Part shown: in pieces, positions 17,964 to 26,098 of the stretch
Position numbering within the stretch: position 1 is the stretch's first letter
Layout of the letters: every line of letters begins with the position of its first letter
NCBI RefSeq assembly: GCF_001544495.1
Contig: NZ_FCNZ02000018.1
Location: 1-64,000, forward strand
Reading direction: 5' to 3'
Origin: Caballeronia telluris
GTDB lineage: Bacteria; Pseudomonadota; Gammaproteobacteria; Burkholderiales; Burkholderiaceae
DNA: 64,000 nucleotides
Position numbers and translations under genes: made by a program
The notes under the pieces: model-generated
Database searches by the model: none
What the model was told of the DNA's origin: nothing
What the model saw: the letters and a program-made list of their open reading frames with translations, nothing else

Positions 17964-18641
17964 TTACGCCTGGTCGGCGCCGAGGCTGCCGCAGAGATAG
18001 GCGTGCAGGTCGTGCGCGAAGCCGTCGAGTTCCTCCGAGACCTGCCGCACGTAGCGCCCGAGCACGTTGTACGCGAGCACCGCCGGAATCGCGACGACGA
18101 GGCCGAACGCCGTCATGATGAGCGCCTCGCCGACCGGCCCGGCGACGTTTTCGATCATCGCCTGCCCGCTCGCCGCGATGCTGTTGAGCGCGTGATAGAT
18201 GCCCCAGACCGTGCCGAGCAGTCCGACGAACGGCGCCGTGCTGCCGACCGACGCCAGCAGCACCTGCCCGAATTCGAGCCGCCGCTGGGAATTGAGCAGC
18301 GCCTGACGCAGCGCCCGCAGCACGCGCTCGCTGCGCTCGACGCGCGCGAGCAGCGCGCCCGGCACTTCCGCCTCGGACGCATGCCACGCCGCTTCCGCGA
18401 GCGGCAGATAGACGCGCTCGCGGTCGGTCGCGCGCAACGCGTCGATGCCGTCCGCGAGCGTCGCGGCCTGCCAGAAGCGTTTCAAAGCGCGCGGGCCCTG
18501 ACGCTTCGCGCGCGAGAGCACCCACGCCTTGACGATCAGAAAGCACCAGCTCGCCACCGACATCGCGAGCAGCACCAGCGCGACGCCGCGCGTGATGCCG
18601 TCGCCGCTTTGCAGATAGTGGATAACGCCCGTGGCCGCCAT
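17964..18641 (-). CDS. exbB: MotA/TolQ/ExbB-family proton channel protein
   Basis: It is the multi-helix partner of ExbD. It has 225 residues, with membrane helices at about 17-40, 128-150 and 168-192. The conserved core reads STAPFVGLLGTVWGIYHAL and IAIPAVLAYNV-like (VVAIPAVLAYN). It lies 18 bases after dapB and 5 before exbD, so dapB-exbB-exbD is probably one transcript. Confidence 0.88.
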   Translation of the reverse strand: MAATGVIHYLQSGDGITRGVALVLLAMSVASWCFLIVKAWVLSRAKRQGPRALKRFWQAATLADGIDALRATDRERVYLPLAEAAWHASEAEVPGALLARVERSERVLRALRQALLNSQRRLEFGQVLLASVGSTAPFVGLLGTVWGIYHALNSIAASGQAMIENVAGPVGEALIMTAFGLVVAIPAVLAYNVLGRYVRQVSEELDGFAHDLHAYLCGSLGADQA

Positions 18642-18659
18642 CGTCAGCTAGGGGCTCGC

Positions 18660-19457
18660 TCAGCGCAGGCCGAGCACGTCCTGCATGTCGAAGAAACCGG
18701 CGTCGCGGCCAGCAAGGAAGCGCGCGGCGCGCAGCGCGCCCTGCGCGTACGAGAGGCGGCTCGCCGATTTGTGCGTGATCTCGATGCGCTCGCCGATGCC
18801 CGCGAACAGCACCGTATGGTCGCCGACGATATCGCCGCCGCGGATCGCGGAAAAACCGATGGTCGACGGATCGCGTTCGCCCGTCACGCCTTCGCGGCCG
18901 TAGACCGCGCAGTCCTTCAGGTCGCGCCCGAGCGCGCCCGCGATCACTTCGCCCATCGCGAGCGCCGTGCCGGACGGCGCGTCGACCTTGTGGCGGTGAT
19001 GCGCCTCGATGATCTCGATGTCGTAGCCTTCGGCGAACTGCTTGGCGGCGAATTCGAGCAGCTTCATCGTCACGTTCACGCCGACGCTCATGTTCGGCGC
19101 GAACACGATGCCGATCTTCTCGCCCGCCGCGCGCAGTTGCGCTTTTTGCGCGTCGTCGAAGCCGGTCGTGCCGACGATCATCTTGACGCCGTGCCGCAGC
19201 GCCGCTTCCAGATGCGCGATCGTGCCTTCGGGGCGCGTGAAGTCGATCAGGAACTCGGCGTCGGCGAACACGCGCTCGATGTCGTCGGTGAGCACGACGC
19301 CTGTCGTCTTGCCGAGGAACGCGCCCGCGTCCTGGCCGAGCTGCGGCGCGCCGGTACGGTCGAGGGCGCCGGCCAGTTTGGCGTCGGCATCGTTGAGAAC
19401 GGTTTCGATCAGCATCCGGCCCATGCGGCCCGATGCGCCGGCGATGGCGATTTTCAT
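18660..19457 (-). CDS. dapB: 4-hydroxy-tetrahydrodipicolinate reductase
   Basis: It performs the second committed step of diaminopimelate and lysine synthesis, using NAD(P)H. It has 265 residues. The Rossmann motif GASGRMGRM is at 7-15 and the active-site segment EAHHRHKVDAPSGTA at about 155-170. The cofactor region GTTGF is present. It lies 179 bases after bamE with no terminator seen, in the conserved bamE-dapB order. Confidence 0.96.
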   Translation of the reverse strand: MKIAIAGASGRMGRMLIETVLNDADAKLAGALDRTGAPQLGQDAGAFLGKTTGVVLTDDIERVFADAEFLIDFTRPEGTIAHLEAALRHGVKMIVGTTGFDDAQKAQLRAAGEKIGIVFAPNMSVGVNVTMKLLEFAAKQFAEGYDIEIIEAHHRHKVDAPSGTALAMGEVIAGALGRDLKDCAVYGREGVTGERDPSTIGFSAIRGGDIVGDHTVLFAGIGERIEITHKSASRLSYAQGALRAARFLAGRDAGFFDMQDVLGLR

Positions 19458-19636
19458 GGCGTGTCTGCGGTGACTGGGTTAAGACGTGCGTCCGGACCCG
19501 GGTGAAACGTGCGACGAAACCCGTCTGGCCTGTCGCGCGCCGGGTCCAGACGAGAGACAGCAGGACCACGCCCGCCGTTCCCGAACGACCTGCTAATTGA
19601 AGCTGAAGCGCTTGATGACGTGTCCTGCGACCGGCA

Positions 19637-20461
19637 TCAGTTGCTCGGCGCGCCCTGCTGCGGCACGTAGAACTGCGTCTGCCCGGCAGCGTTCGCGGAC
19701 GCGGGCGCCGGCGACGAACTCTGCGGACCGACCGCGCTGCTGTCCGGAATGTTGACCGGCTGCGGCTGGCGTTTCAGCTGGATTTGCGAATTGCCGGCCG
19801 TGGTAGCCGCCGCGCCCGGCGCGCCGCCTGCCGTCTGCGGCACGCTCGCCCGCGCCGACGACTGCCCGCGGCCGGCCGGCGTCTGCACCTGGCTCGTCGC
19901 ACGGTTGGCGGCCTGCGCGGCCTGCTGGTTCGCGTCGCCCGCAAATGCCGCCGACGCGTCCGGCTGGATCGACGGCTGCTCGGCCGGCGGCGCCGTGACG
20001 GCGGCCGTCGTGCCCGACGCCGCGGAAGCCGCGGCCACGGGCGCGGCCGACGCCTTCGCCAGCTTGACGCCCTTGTCGCCGTCGATTTCGGCGAGCAATT
20101 CGAGGTTCGAAGGCAGATTCTCGCCGCCCGACCAGCTCACGACGCGATCGCTCGCGAAGTTGACGATGAAGTCGCGCTGCTGCACGACGGAAGTCGACCC
20201 GCGCTTGAAATAGAACACGTAGTCCCAGCGGTCCGAGTGGAACATGTCGGTGAGCAGCGGCGTGCCGAGCAGCGTCTTCACCTGATCGCGCGACATGCCG
20301 ACCTGCATCTGGCTCGCCGCTTCCTGCGAAACGAAATTGCCCTGCACGACAGTGATTCGATACGGCGTGATGCTTTGCGCAATCCGCTGCGTGACGCTGT
20401 CGTAGGTGGAACATCCGGCCAGCGCGGTGGCCAATACGGCAGCGATCAAGGTTCCCCGCAT
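19637..20461 (-). CDS. bamE: outer membrane assembly lipoprotein BamE, with long Ala-rich tail
   Basis: It is an accessory lipoprotein of the BAM complex that folds outer-membrane barrels. From 20461 it has a 16-residue signal with lipobox LAGC (Cys17). A SmpA/OmlA core follows (YRITVVQGN, VQVGMSRDQVKTLLGTPLL-type, WDYVFYFKRG). The start at 20461 has GGAGAG seven bases upstream; in-frame ATGs at 20503 and 20515 are possible longer starts. The core ends near residue 125, and about 150 residues of Ala/Gln/Pro-rich sequence follow, far longer than the E. coli protein (113 residues). It is divergent from fur across about 190 bases. Confidence 0.9.
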   Translation of the reverse strand: MRGTLIAAVLATALAGCSTYDSVTQRIAQSITPYRITVVQGNFVSQEAASQMQVGMSRDQVKTLLGTPLLTDMFHSDRWDYVFYFKRGSTSVVQQRDFIVNFASDRVVSWSGGENLPSNLELLAEIDGDKGVKLAKASAAPVAAASAASGTTAAVTAPPAEQPSIQPDASAAFAGDANQQAAQAANRATSQVQTPAGRGQSSARASVPQTAGGAPGAAATTAGNSQIQLKRQPQPVNIPDSSAVGPQSSSPAPASANAAGQTQFYVPQQGAPSN

Positions 20462-20649
20462 ACGACGGCTCTCCAGGCAATTCGACAAAGATTTTGGCAA
20501 CATTTCACCTTTCATTTCACCCTGCGTGCGAGGCGTTTTCAGACCACGCTGATTGCTTCCACCGCGGCTCGACTTCGCACGAAGATGACCGAAACGGTAA
20601 AAACGCATTACTATGAGAACCTTGAATTGTACTCTAGGGATGCCTAGCT

Positions 20650-21078
20650 ATGACCAATCCCGCCGATCTCAAAAACATCGGGCTCAAGGCGACCCTGCCC
20701 CGCCTCAAGATTCTGGAAATTTTTCAGCATAGTCCGGTGCGCCACCTGACGGCCGAAGACGTGTATCGCAACCTGATTCATGAGGAACTCGACATCGGGC
20801 TCGCGACGGTTTATCGCGTGCTCACGCAGTTCGAGCAGGCCGGGTTGCTTTCGCGCAGCAATTTCGAATCGGGCAAGGCCGTCTTTGAACTGAACGAAGG
20901 GACGCATCACGATCATCTCGTGTGTATCGACTGCGGACGCGTCGAGGAATTTTTCGACGGCGAAATCGAAGCGCGCCAGCAGGCGATCGCGAAGGACCGC
21001 GGCTTCAAGCTGCACGAGCACGCACTCGCGCTCTATGGCGCGTGCACGAAGGAAAATTGCCCGCATCGCAAGCACTGA
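20650..21078 (+). CDS. fur: ferric uptake regulator Fur
   Basis: It is the iron-responsive repressor that binds Fur boxes when loaded with Fe(II). It has 142 residues: an N-terminal winged helix (GLKATLPRLKILEIF, VYRVLTQFEQAGLL) and a metal-binding dimerisation domain with THHDHLVCIDCG and the C-terminal CTKENCPH. The His cluster and both Cys pairs needed for the structural zinc are intact. It is divergent from bamE, as in many betaproteobacteria. An intrinsic terminator follows. Confidence 0.96.
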   Translation: MTNPADLKNIGLKATLPRLKILEIFQHSPVRHLTAEDVYRNLIHEELDIGLATVYRVLTQFEQAGLLSRSNFESGKAVFELNEGTHHDHLVCIDCGRVEEFFDGEIEARQQAIAKDRGFKLHEHALALYGACTKENCPHRKH

Positions 21079-21092
21079 CGCGCTTTCGATGC

Positions 21093-21133
21093 AAAAACCG
21101 CCGCCCATCGGCAACGATGGGCGGCGGTTTTTT
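21093..21133. terminator. bidirectional terminator between fur and allA
   Basis: A 16-bp perfect stem (AAACCGCCGCCCATCG and its complement, loop GCAA) has an A run on the left and seven T on the right. It starts 14 bases after the fur stop and serves the convergent allA operon on the other strand. Confidence 0.9.
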
Positions 21134-21143
21134 TGCGCCTCGG

Positions 21144-21191
21144 CTTGTCAGGCGGCTTGTCAGGCGGCTTGTCAGGCGGCGTGCCGGGCGG
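21144..21191. repeat. 12-bp tandem repeat overlapping the end of allA
   Basis: Three exact copies of CTTGTCAGGCGG (21144-21179) are followed by one degenerate copy (CGTGCCGGGCGG). On the minus strand each exact copy supplies a TGA in the allA frame, so allA ends with three stops 12 bases apart (21172, 21160, 21148). This looks like a slippage expansion of the stop region. Confidence 0.85.
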
Positions 21192-21687
21192 ACGCCGCGC
21201 GAACCAGCACATGCCGTTCTGCCAGATCGATTTCGTCGCAATTCGGCTGGCTGCCGCCACGGTCGACGACGATGAAATCGCCTTCGCGATCCAGCACGAT
21301 CAGCGGATGGTGCCAGACGCCGCGCGCGTAGTTCACGCCCTGCCAGCCCCGCGTGTGGAACGCGCGCAACCCCGCGGGATCGAACTCGCCCGCGGCCGCC
21401 ACGACAATCAGATACGCCACGTCGCGCATCGGCAGGAACGCCTGGCTGCCGAGCGGATGGCGCTCCATCATCGAAATCTCGACCGGCTGCGGCCGCGGCT
21501 GGCCGCGAAACACGCTGATGAGCGGCCGCCCGCCCTCGTCCGCGCCGATATCGACGTGGGCGAGATCGTGAAAGCGCTCGGTCGTGCCGCCGTTGATCGG
21601 AAAATGGCGCGCGCCTTCCAGTTCGATGACGTCGCCGAAAGGCGCGAACGCCTCGCGCGTCAGGGGTTCCAGCGTCAGCGTTTTCAT
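21172..21687 (-). CDS. allA: ureidoglycolate lyase
   Basis: It splits ureidoglycolate into glyoxylate and urea, the last step of allantoate degradation. It has 171 residues. Family segments visible are MKTLTLEPLTREAFAPFGDVI at the start, the GGRPLISVFRG strand, HPLGSQAFLP and the RGVWHHPL metal/substrate region. It is third in the dctA-alc-allA operon, 5 bases after alc. The last codons run into a tandem repeat. Confidence 0.93.
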   Translation of the reverse strand: MKTLTLEPLTREAFAPFGDVIELEGARHFPINGGTTERFHDLAHVDIGADEGGRPLISVFRGQPRPQPVEISMMERHPLGSQAFLPMRDVAYLIVVAAAGEFDPAGLRAFHTRGWQGVNYARGVWHHPLIVLDREGDFIVVDRGGSQPNCDEIDLAERHVLVRAASARHAA

Positions 21688-21692
21688 GGCCG

Positions 21693-22703
21693 TTACTCGA
21701 TGTCGCCGAAGACGCGCAGCCGCGACACGCCGCCGTCCGGGAAAATATTGAAACGCACGTGCGTCACCGGTCCGAGCGCCGCGACTTCGCTCTCGAAGCG
21801 ATGCACGTTGTCCATCGACAGCTTCTGCTCGGGCAAAAGCACCGGCCAGAACATCGCCTGCGTGACGAGCGACTCGTCCGTGCCGCCCGCCACGCGCGCC
21901 GCCTGCAACGAGCAGCGGTCGGGGAAATTGCCCTTGAAGTGCGCCGTGTCGACTTCGATCGCGCGGATCACGCCCGGATGCGCCAGCGCGACGATCGCCC
22001 AGTCGTTGCCCGGCTCCCGGCGACGCCGCGTCTCCCAGCCGTCGCCCATGTTGACGCCGCGCCCCGGCATCAGCATCTGCGAGGCCGGCCCGAAATGCTG
22101 GTTGTTCGCCGCGACCAGATACGCGCCGTTTTCGATCGCCGCGAGATCGAGCAGCGTGCCGCGCGCGACCCGCGAAAAGTCCGTCTTCGGCTGGCCGTAG
22201 ACGCGCAGCCGCGCGATCCCGCCGTCCGGATAGATATTGACGCGCAGATGCGTGTAGGCGCGCGCGTCGGCGATTTCGACGTAATGATGGCGATTGCCCT
22301 GCAACGTCGTCGCGGGGACGATCTCGCGCCAGTCGCCGTTTTCCTGCGGGTTCGGGCTGTCAGTGCAGCACGCTTCGATCGACGCCGCCGGCGGGAAGTT
22401 GCCGGTGAAATGGCTCGTGTCGATGTCGATGCCGTGGATCGTGCCCGGCCGCGCGAGCTTGACGATGCAGAAGTCGTAGCCGGTCGTGCGCTTGCGGCGC
22501 GTTTCCCAGCCGTCCATCCACTTGCCGTGGCCGTCGTACTTGCCGGGAATGAACTGCGCCGGCTGCGGGTCGAGCATGCGCTCCTTCGGCGCGAAGAATT
22601 CGTCGCTGGCGAAGAGCGCTTCGGCGCCCAGCCGCGGATCGGCGAGATTCATGTAGCGGCGGGTGAATGCGGGAGCGTCGGCGTCGAGGATCGGGTTTGC
22701 CAT
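21693..22703 (-). CDS. alc: allantoicase
   Basis: It hydrolyses allantoate to ureidoglycolate and urea. It has 336 residues, made of two homologous jelly-roll halves, each with a GWETRR(K/R)R motif (about residues 65-71 and 240) and an F-x-GNFP segment (THFTGNFPPAA, AHFKGNFPDR). Adjacent allA and dctA fit ureide use as a nitrogen source. It lies 27 bases after dctA. Confidence 0.95.
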   Translation of the reverse strand: MANPILDADAPAFTRRYMNLADPRLGAEALFASDEFFAPKERMLDPQPAQFIPGKYDGHGKWMDGWETRRKRTTGYDFCIVKLARPGTIHGIDIDTSHFTGNFPPAASIEACCTDSPNPQENGDWREIVPATTLQGNRHHYVEIADARAYTHLRVNIYPDGGIARLRVYGQPKTDFSRVARGTLLDLAAIENGAYLVAANNQHFGPASQMLMPGRGVNMGDGWETRRRREPGNDWAIVALAHPGVIRAIEVDTAHFKGNFPDRCSLQAARVAGGTDESLVTQAMFWPVLLPEQKLSMDNVHRFESEVAALGPVTHVRFNIFPDGGVSRLRVFGDIE

Positions 22704-22730
22704 GATGATCGTTTCCTTTGGAGTTGAGCG

Positions 22731-24053
22731 TTACAGCGCGTGCGCGGTTTCGTGCGGGTGTCCGTTCGTGTTCGCGGGCGCCGGCACGAACAGGAAGTCG
22801 GCGTCCTGGTCGAGCACGCGTTTGGCGCGCGCCCGGTCGATGTCCTTCTCCCACACGGCGACGACCACCGTCGCCACGCAGTTGCCGATCAGGTTGGTCA
22901 CGGCCCGCGCGATGCCGACGAACCAGTCGACCGGCAGGATCAGCACGAGGCCGAGCACGGGGATCGCGGGAATCGCGGAGAGCGTCGCGGCAAGAATGAC
23001 GATGGCCGAGCCGGGAATGCCGTGGGCGCCCTTCGACGTCACGAGCGACACCAGCACCACGACGATCAGATCGTGCAGCGAGAGCGGCGTGTTGGTCGCC
23101 TGCGCGATGAAGATGACGGCGAGCGTCAGATAGATCGAGAAGCCGTCGAGGTTGAACGAGTAGCCGGTCGGGATCACGAGGCCGACGGTCGAATCCTTCA
23201 CGCCCATCCATTCGAGCTTGCGCATGATCTGCGGCAGCACGGCGTCCGACGAAGCGGTGCCGAGCACGATCGACAGTTCTTCGCGCAAGTAGCGCACGAG
23301 CTTGAAGATCGAGAAGCCCGCGAGGCGCATCACGACGCCGAGCACGACGAACACGAACAGGAAGCAGCTCGCGTAGAACACGACGACGAGCAAACCCAGT
23401 TGCTTGAGCGACGCCACGCCATACTGGCCGGTCGTGAACGCGATCGCGCCGAGCACGCCGAGCGGCGCGAGCTTGATGACGAACGCCATGATGCGGAAGA
23501 ACACGTGCGACAGTTCGTCGATCAGGCTCGTCACGCGCTGCGCCTTGTCGCCGAGGAGCGACAGCGCCGCGCCGAACAGCACGGAGAACACGAGCACTTG
23601 CAGGATGTCGCCCTTCGCGAAGGCGTCCATCGCGGTGTCGGGGATGATCTTCAGCAGGAAGCCGGCGGTGTCCTTCAGGCTTTTCGCGTGCTCCGTGTAG
23701 GTGGTGAGCGACGCGGCATCGAGCGAATGCAGGTCGATGTTCATGCCGACGCCCGGACGCGTGAACCACGCGAGCAGCGCGCCGATCACGAGCGCGAGCG
23801 TCGTCATGATCTCGAAGTAGACGACCGCCTTCAGGCCGACGCGTCCGACCTTCTTCAGATCGCCCGCGCTCGCCATGCCGCTCACGACGACGCAGAACAC
23901 GATCGGGCCGATCACCATCTTGATGAGCTTGAGAAAGCCGTCGCCGAGCGGCTTCAGCGACTGTCCGAAGTGCGGGAACAGCGCCCCGACCACGATGCCT
24001 ATGATCAACGCGATCATTACCCTGCCAAACAGCGAATTCAGGAATCTCGACAC
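22731..24053 (-). CDS. dctA: DctA-type dicarboxylate:cation symporter
   Basis: It is an inner-membrane uptake carrier for C4-dicarboxylates (succinate, malate, fumarate) of the DAACS family. It has 440 residues and about eight membrane helices. The LGTASSDAVLP serine-rich hairpin and the SFNLDGFSIYL segment form the substrate site. The start codon is GTG, with a strong AAGGAG eight bases upstream. In this operon it could also carry a ureide-pathway acid; the substrate is inferred from family, not shown. It is the first gene of dctA-alc-allA. Confidence 0.9.
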   Translation of the reverse strand: MSRFLNSLFGRVMIALIIGIVVGALFPHFGQSLKPLGDGFLKLIKMVIGPIVFCVVVSGMASAGDLKKVGRVGLKAVVYFEIMTTLALVIGALLAWFTRPGVGMNIDLHSLDAASLTTYTEHAKSLKDTAGFLLKIIPDTAMDAFAKGDILQVLVFSVLFGAALSLLGDKAQRVTSLIDELSHVFFRIMAFVIKLAPLGVLGAIAFTTGQYGVASLKQLGLLVVVFYASCFLFVFVVLGVVMRLAGFSIFKLVRYLREELSIVLGTASSDAVLPQIMRKLEWMGVKDSTVGLVIPTGYSFNLDGFSIYLTLAVIFIAQATNTPLSLHDLIVVVLVSLVTSKGAHGIPGSAIVILAATLSAIPAIPVLGLVLILPVDWFVGIARAVTNLIGNCVATVVVAVWEKDIDRARAKRVLDQDADFLFVPAPANTNGHPHETAHAL

Positions 24054-24109
24054 GACCGTTCTCCTTCGTCGTCAATCTCAATCAGAGGATCAATTCAGCA
24101 ACTGTTCGG

Positions 24110-24124
24110 ACTGGTCGGACCAGT
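24110..24124. promoter_or_regulatory. FadR/GntR-type operator just downstream of the dctA promoter
   Basis: The 15-bp palindrome ACTGGTCGGACCAGT has seven-base perfect arms and fits the FadR-subfamily pattern (GTC, one base, GAC). It lies about 7 to 21 bases into the dctA transcript, where a bound repressor would block elongation or open-complex formation. Confidence 0.75.
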
Positions 24125-24137
24125 GCTGCGATGATGA

Positions 24138-24166
24138 ATATTAGAAAGCCGATATGGTCCAGTCAA
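24138..24166 (-). promoter_or_regulatory. sigma-70 promoter of the dctA-alc-allA operon
   Basis: On the minus strand, TTGACT (24166-24161) and TAATAT (24143-24138) are separated by exactly 17 bases. This is the best -35/-10 pair I found in the window. Transcription would start near 24131. A half operator (TGGTCC) lies in the spacer. Confidence 0.8.
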
Positions 24167-24253
24167 GGTCGGCCTGATACCCGTTTACCCGTGTTATCAG
24201 TGGCTTGCGTTGATAGGTAAAAATGCTTGTGGGACGGAACCGCGCGCTGCGCC

Positions 24254-24271
24254 TACAATGGCGGTCAGACC
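24254..24271 (+). promoter_or_regulatory. -10 box and overlapping GGTCAGACC operator of the gntR gene
   Basis: TACAAT at 24254-24259 is a good -10, although no strong -35 is seen 16-18 bases upstream. The nine-base site GGTCAGACC at 24263-24271 shares the GGTC-N-GACC core with the site at 24110-24124 and would cover the transcription start. This predicts autorepression. Confidence 0.65.
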
Positions 24272-24291
24272 GGCCTAATCCGATTGATTCT

Positions 24292-24987
24292 ATGAAAAAC
24301 GTTCCGCATACCGTGACCGATGCCGCGATCGCGACCATTCGCGACCGCATCGAGGCAAGCGTTTATCCCGTGGGCAGCCTGCTGCCGGCGCAGCGGCAGC
24401 TATCAGAGGAACTGGCAATCAGCCGCGCTTCGCTGCGCGAGGCGCTCACGACGCTCGAAGCGCTCGGCATGCTGCATATCCGGCCGGGCAAGGGCGTGTA
24501 TGTGAGCAGCGCGCAGGCATCGGCGTCGCATGCGTGGCGTTTCGCCGATCAGGCGTCGCTGCCCGACACGTACCAGATGCGTTTTGCGCTGGAAGGCTTC
24601 GTCGCGCGGCTGGCGGCGCATTCGATCGGCGACGCGGACATCGACTGGCTGCAGGACAATCTCGATTCGCTGCAAGGCGCGCTCATCAGCGCCGAGCTGG
24701 AAGAAGCGGCGCAACTCGACTTCGCGTTCCACATGCGCATCGTGAGTCTCGCGGGGAACGCGGCGATCGAATCGATCCTGCGCGGCAGCGCCGACATCAT
24801 GAAGGAAAGCCAGCGCCTGCCGTTCTACCGGCGCGAACTGGTGCTGTCGACCTTTCACGAGCACGCGGCGATCGTCGAGGCGCTCAAGGCGCGCGACAGC
24901 GAAGGCGCGGGCCGCGCCATCGAGATGCATATCGTCAACGCCGCGCAGCGCGCGGGCGTGCATTTCCCGCTGCCGCTGAAGGCGTAA
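24292..24987 (+). CDS. FadR-subfamily GntR transcriptional regulator
   Basis: It is 231 residues long. The winged helix-turn-helix is at about residues 10-75 (YPVGSLLPAQRQLSEELAISRASLREALTTLE, HIRPGKGVYV; quoted in parts), and an all-helical FCD ligand domain follows (FALEGFVARL, AAQLDFAFHMRI, HEHAAIVEAL). The FCD metal residues (Asp and His within DFAFH, His in FHEHAAIVEA) are present. The ATG at 24292 is preferred over an open start at 24223, which would lie upstream of the predicted -10. It is divergent from dctA-alc-allA and its likely operators lie in front of both, so it is probably the local repressor, with a pathway intermediate as ligand. Confidence 0.88.
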   Translation: MKNVPHTVTDAAIATIRDRIEASVYPVGSLLPAQRQLSEELAISRASLREALTTLEALGMLHIRPGKGVYVSSAQASASHAWRFADQASLPDTYQMRFALEGFVARLAAHSIGDADIDWLQDNLDSLQGALISAELEEAAQLDFAFHMRIVSLAGNAAIESILRGSADIMKESQRLPFYRRELVLSTFHEHAAIVEALKARDSEGAGRAIEMHIVNAAQRAGVHFPLPLKA

Positions 24988-24994
24988 ACGAAAA

Positions 24995-25016
24995 AAGCCG
25001 CTCCGAGGAGCGGCTT
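24995..25016 (-). terminator. gapA terminator
   Basis: A perfect ten-base stem (AAGCCGCTCC and GGAGCGGCTT) is followed on the minus strand by six T. It begins 20 bases after the gapA stop. It lies between the convergent gntR and gapA genes; on the plus strand no T run follows. Confidence 0.85.
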
Positions 25017-25036
25017 CCTGACAGCAGTCGCGTTGC

Positions 25037-26047
25037 TTACTTCGCGTTCGCGAGCGCCACGGCCGTATCCAGCATGCGGTTCGAGAAGCCCCACTCGTTG
25101 TCGTACCAGCTCGACACCTTCACCAGCCGGCCCGACACCTTCGTCAGCGTGGCATCGAACGTCGACGATGCCGGGTTGTGGTTGAAGTCGATCGAGACGA
25201 GCGGCGCATCGTTGTAGCCGAGGATGCCTTTCAGCGCGCCTTCCGACGCTTCCTTCATGATCTTGTTGACTTCATCGACCGTCGTGTCGCGCGCGGCGAT
25301 GAACGACAGGTCGACCACCGACACGTTGATCGTCGGAACGCGAATCGCGTAGCCGTCGAGCTTGCCGTTCAGTTCCGGCAGCACGAGACCGACCGCCGAT
25401 GCCGCGCCCGTCTTGGTCGGGATCTGGCTGTGCGTGGCCGAGCGCGCGCGGCGCAGGTCTTCGTGATACACGTCGGTCAGCACCTGGTCGTTCGTGTACG
25501 CGTGGATGGTCGTCATCAGGCCGTTCACGAGGCCGATCTTGTCGTTCAGCGGCTTGACGAGCGGCGCGAGGCAGTTCGTCGTGCACGACGCGTTCGAGAT
25601 GACCGTGTCCGACGCCTTCAGCACATGGTGGTTCACGCCGTAGACGATGGTCGCGTCGACGTCCTTGCCGCCCGGCGCCGAAATGATGACCTTCTTCGCG
25701 CCGCCCTTGATGTGCGCGCTCGCCTTTTCCTTCGTCGTGAAGAAACCGGTGCACTCCATCACGACGTCGACGTTCAGCTCGCCCCACGGCAGTTCGGCCG
25801 GGTTGCGGTTCGCCAGCACGCGGATCCGGTCGCCGTTGACGACGAGATAGTCGCCGTCCACCTTCACTTCGCCCGGGAACTTGCCGTGCGCCGTGTCGTA
25901 CTGCGTCAGGTGCGCGTTCGTCTTGGCATCGCCGAGATCGTTGATTGCGACAATCTCGATGTCGTGCTTCTTGCCGTTTTCATAGAGGGCGCGCAACGTG
26001 TTGCGGCCGATCCGGCCGTAGCCGTTGATTGCAACGCGAATCGTCAT
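25037..26047 (-). CDS. gapA: glyceraldehyde-3-phosphate dehydrogenase, type I
   Basis: It is the glycolytic/gluconeogenic enzyme that interconverts glyceraldehyde-3-phosphate and 1,3-bisphosphoglycerate using NAD. It has 336 residues. The Rossmann start is INGYGRIGR and the catalytic Cys155 is in SNASCTTNC. The His partner is in the HAYTNDQ segment. It lies 51 bases after tktA, a pairing typical of Burkholderiaceae and suited to shared carbon flux. Confidence 0.97.
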   Translation of the reverse strand: MTIRVAINGYGRIGRNTLRALYENGKKHDIEIVAINDLGDAKTNAHLTQYDTAHGKFPGEVKVDGDYLVVNGDRIRVLANRNPAELPWGELNVDVVMECTGFFTTKEKASAHIKGGAKKVIISAPGGKDVDATIVYGVNHHVLKASDTVISNASCTTNCLAPLVKPLNDKIGLVNGLMTTIHAYTNDQVLTDVYHEDLRRARSATHSQIPTKTGAASAVGLVLPELNGKLDGYAIRVPTINVSVVDLSFIAARDTTVDEVNKIMKEASEGALKGILGYNDAPLVSIDFNHNPASSTFDATLTKVSGRLVKVSSWYDNEWGFSNRMLDTAVALANAK

Positions 26048-26098
26048 GGTCTATCTCCTTGGCTTAAAAAATACTTCGGGGCGCCGGCGAACACGAAC

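Noticed and set aside
24223..24291. Longer start for the GntR regulator
   Set aside because: The extra 23 residues have no homology and the earlier start lies before the predicted -10 box.
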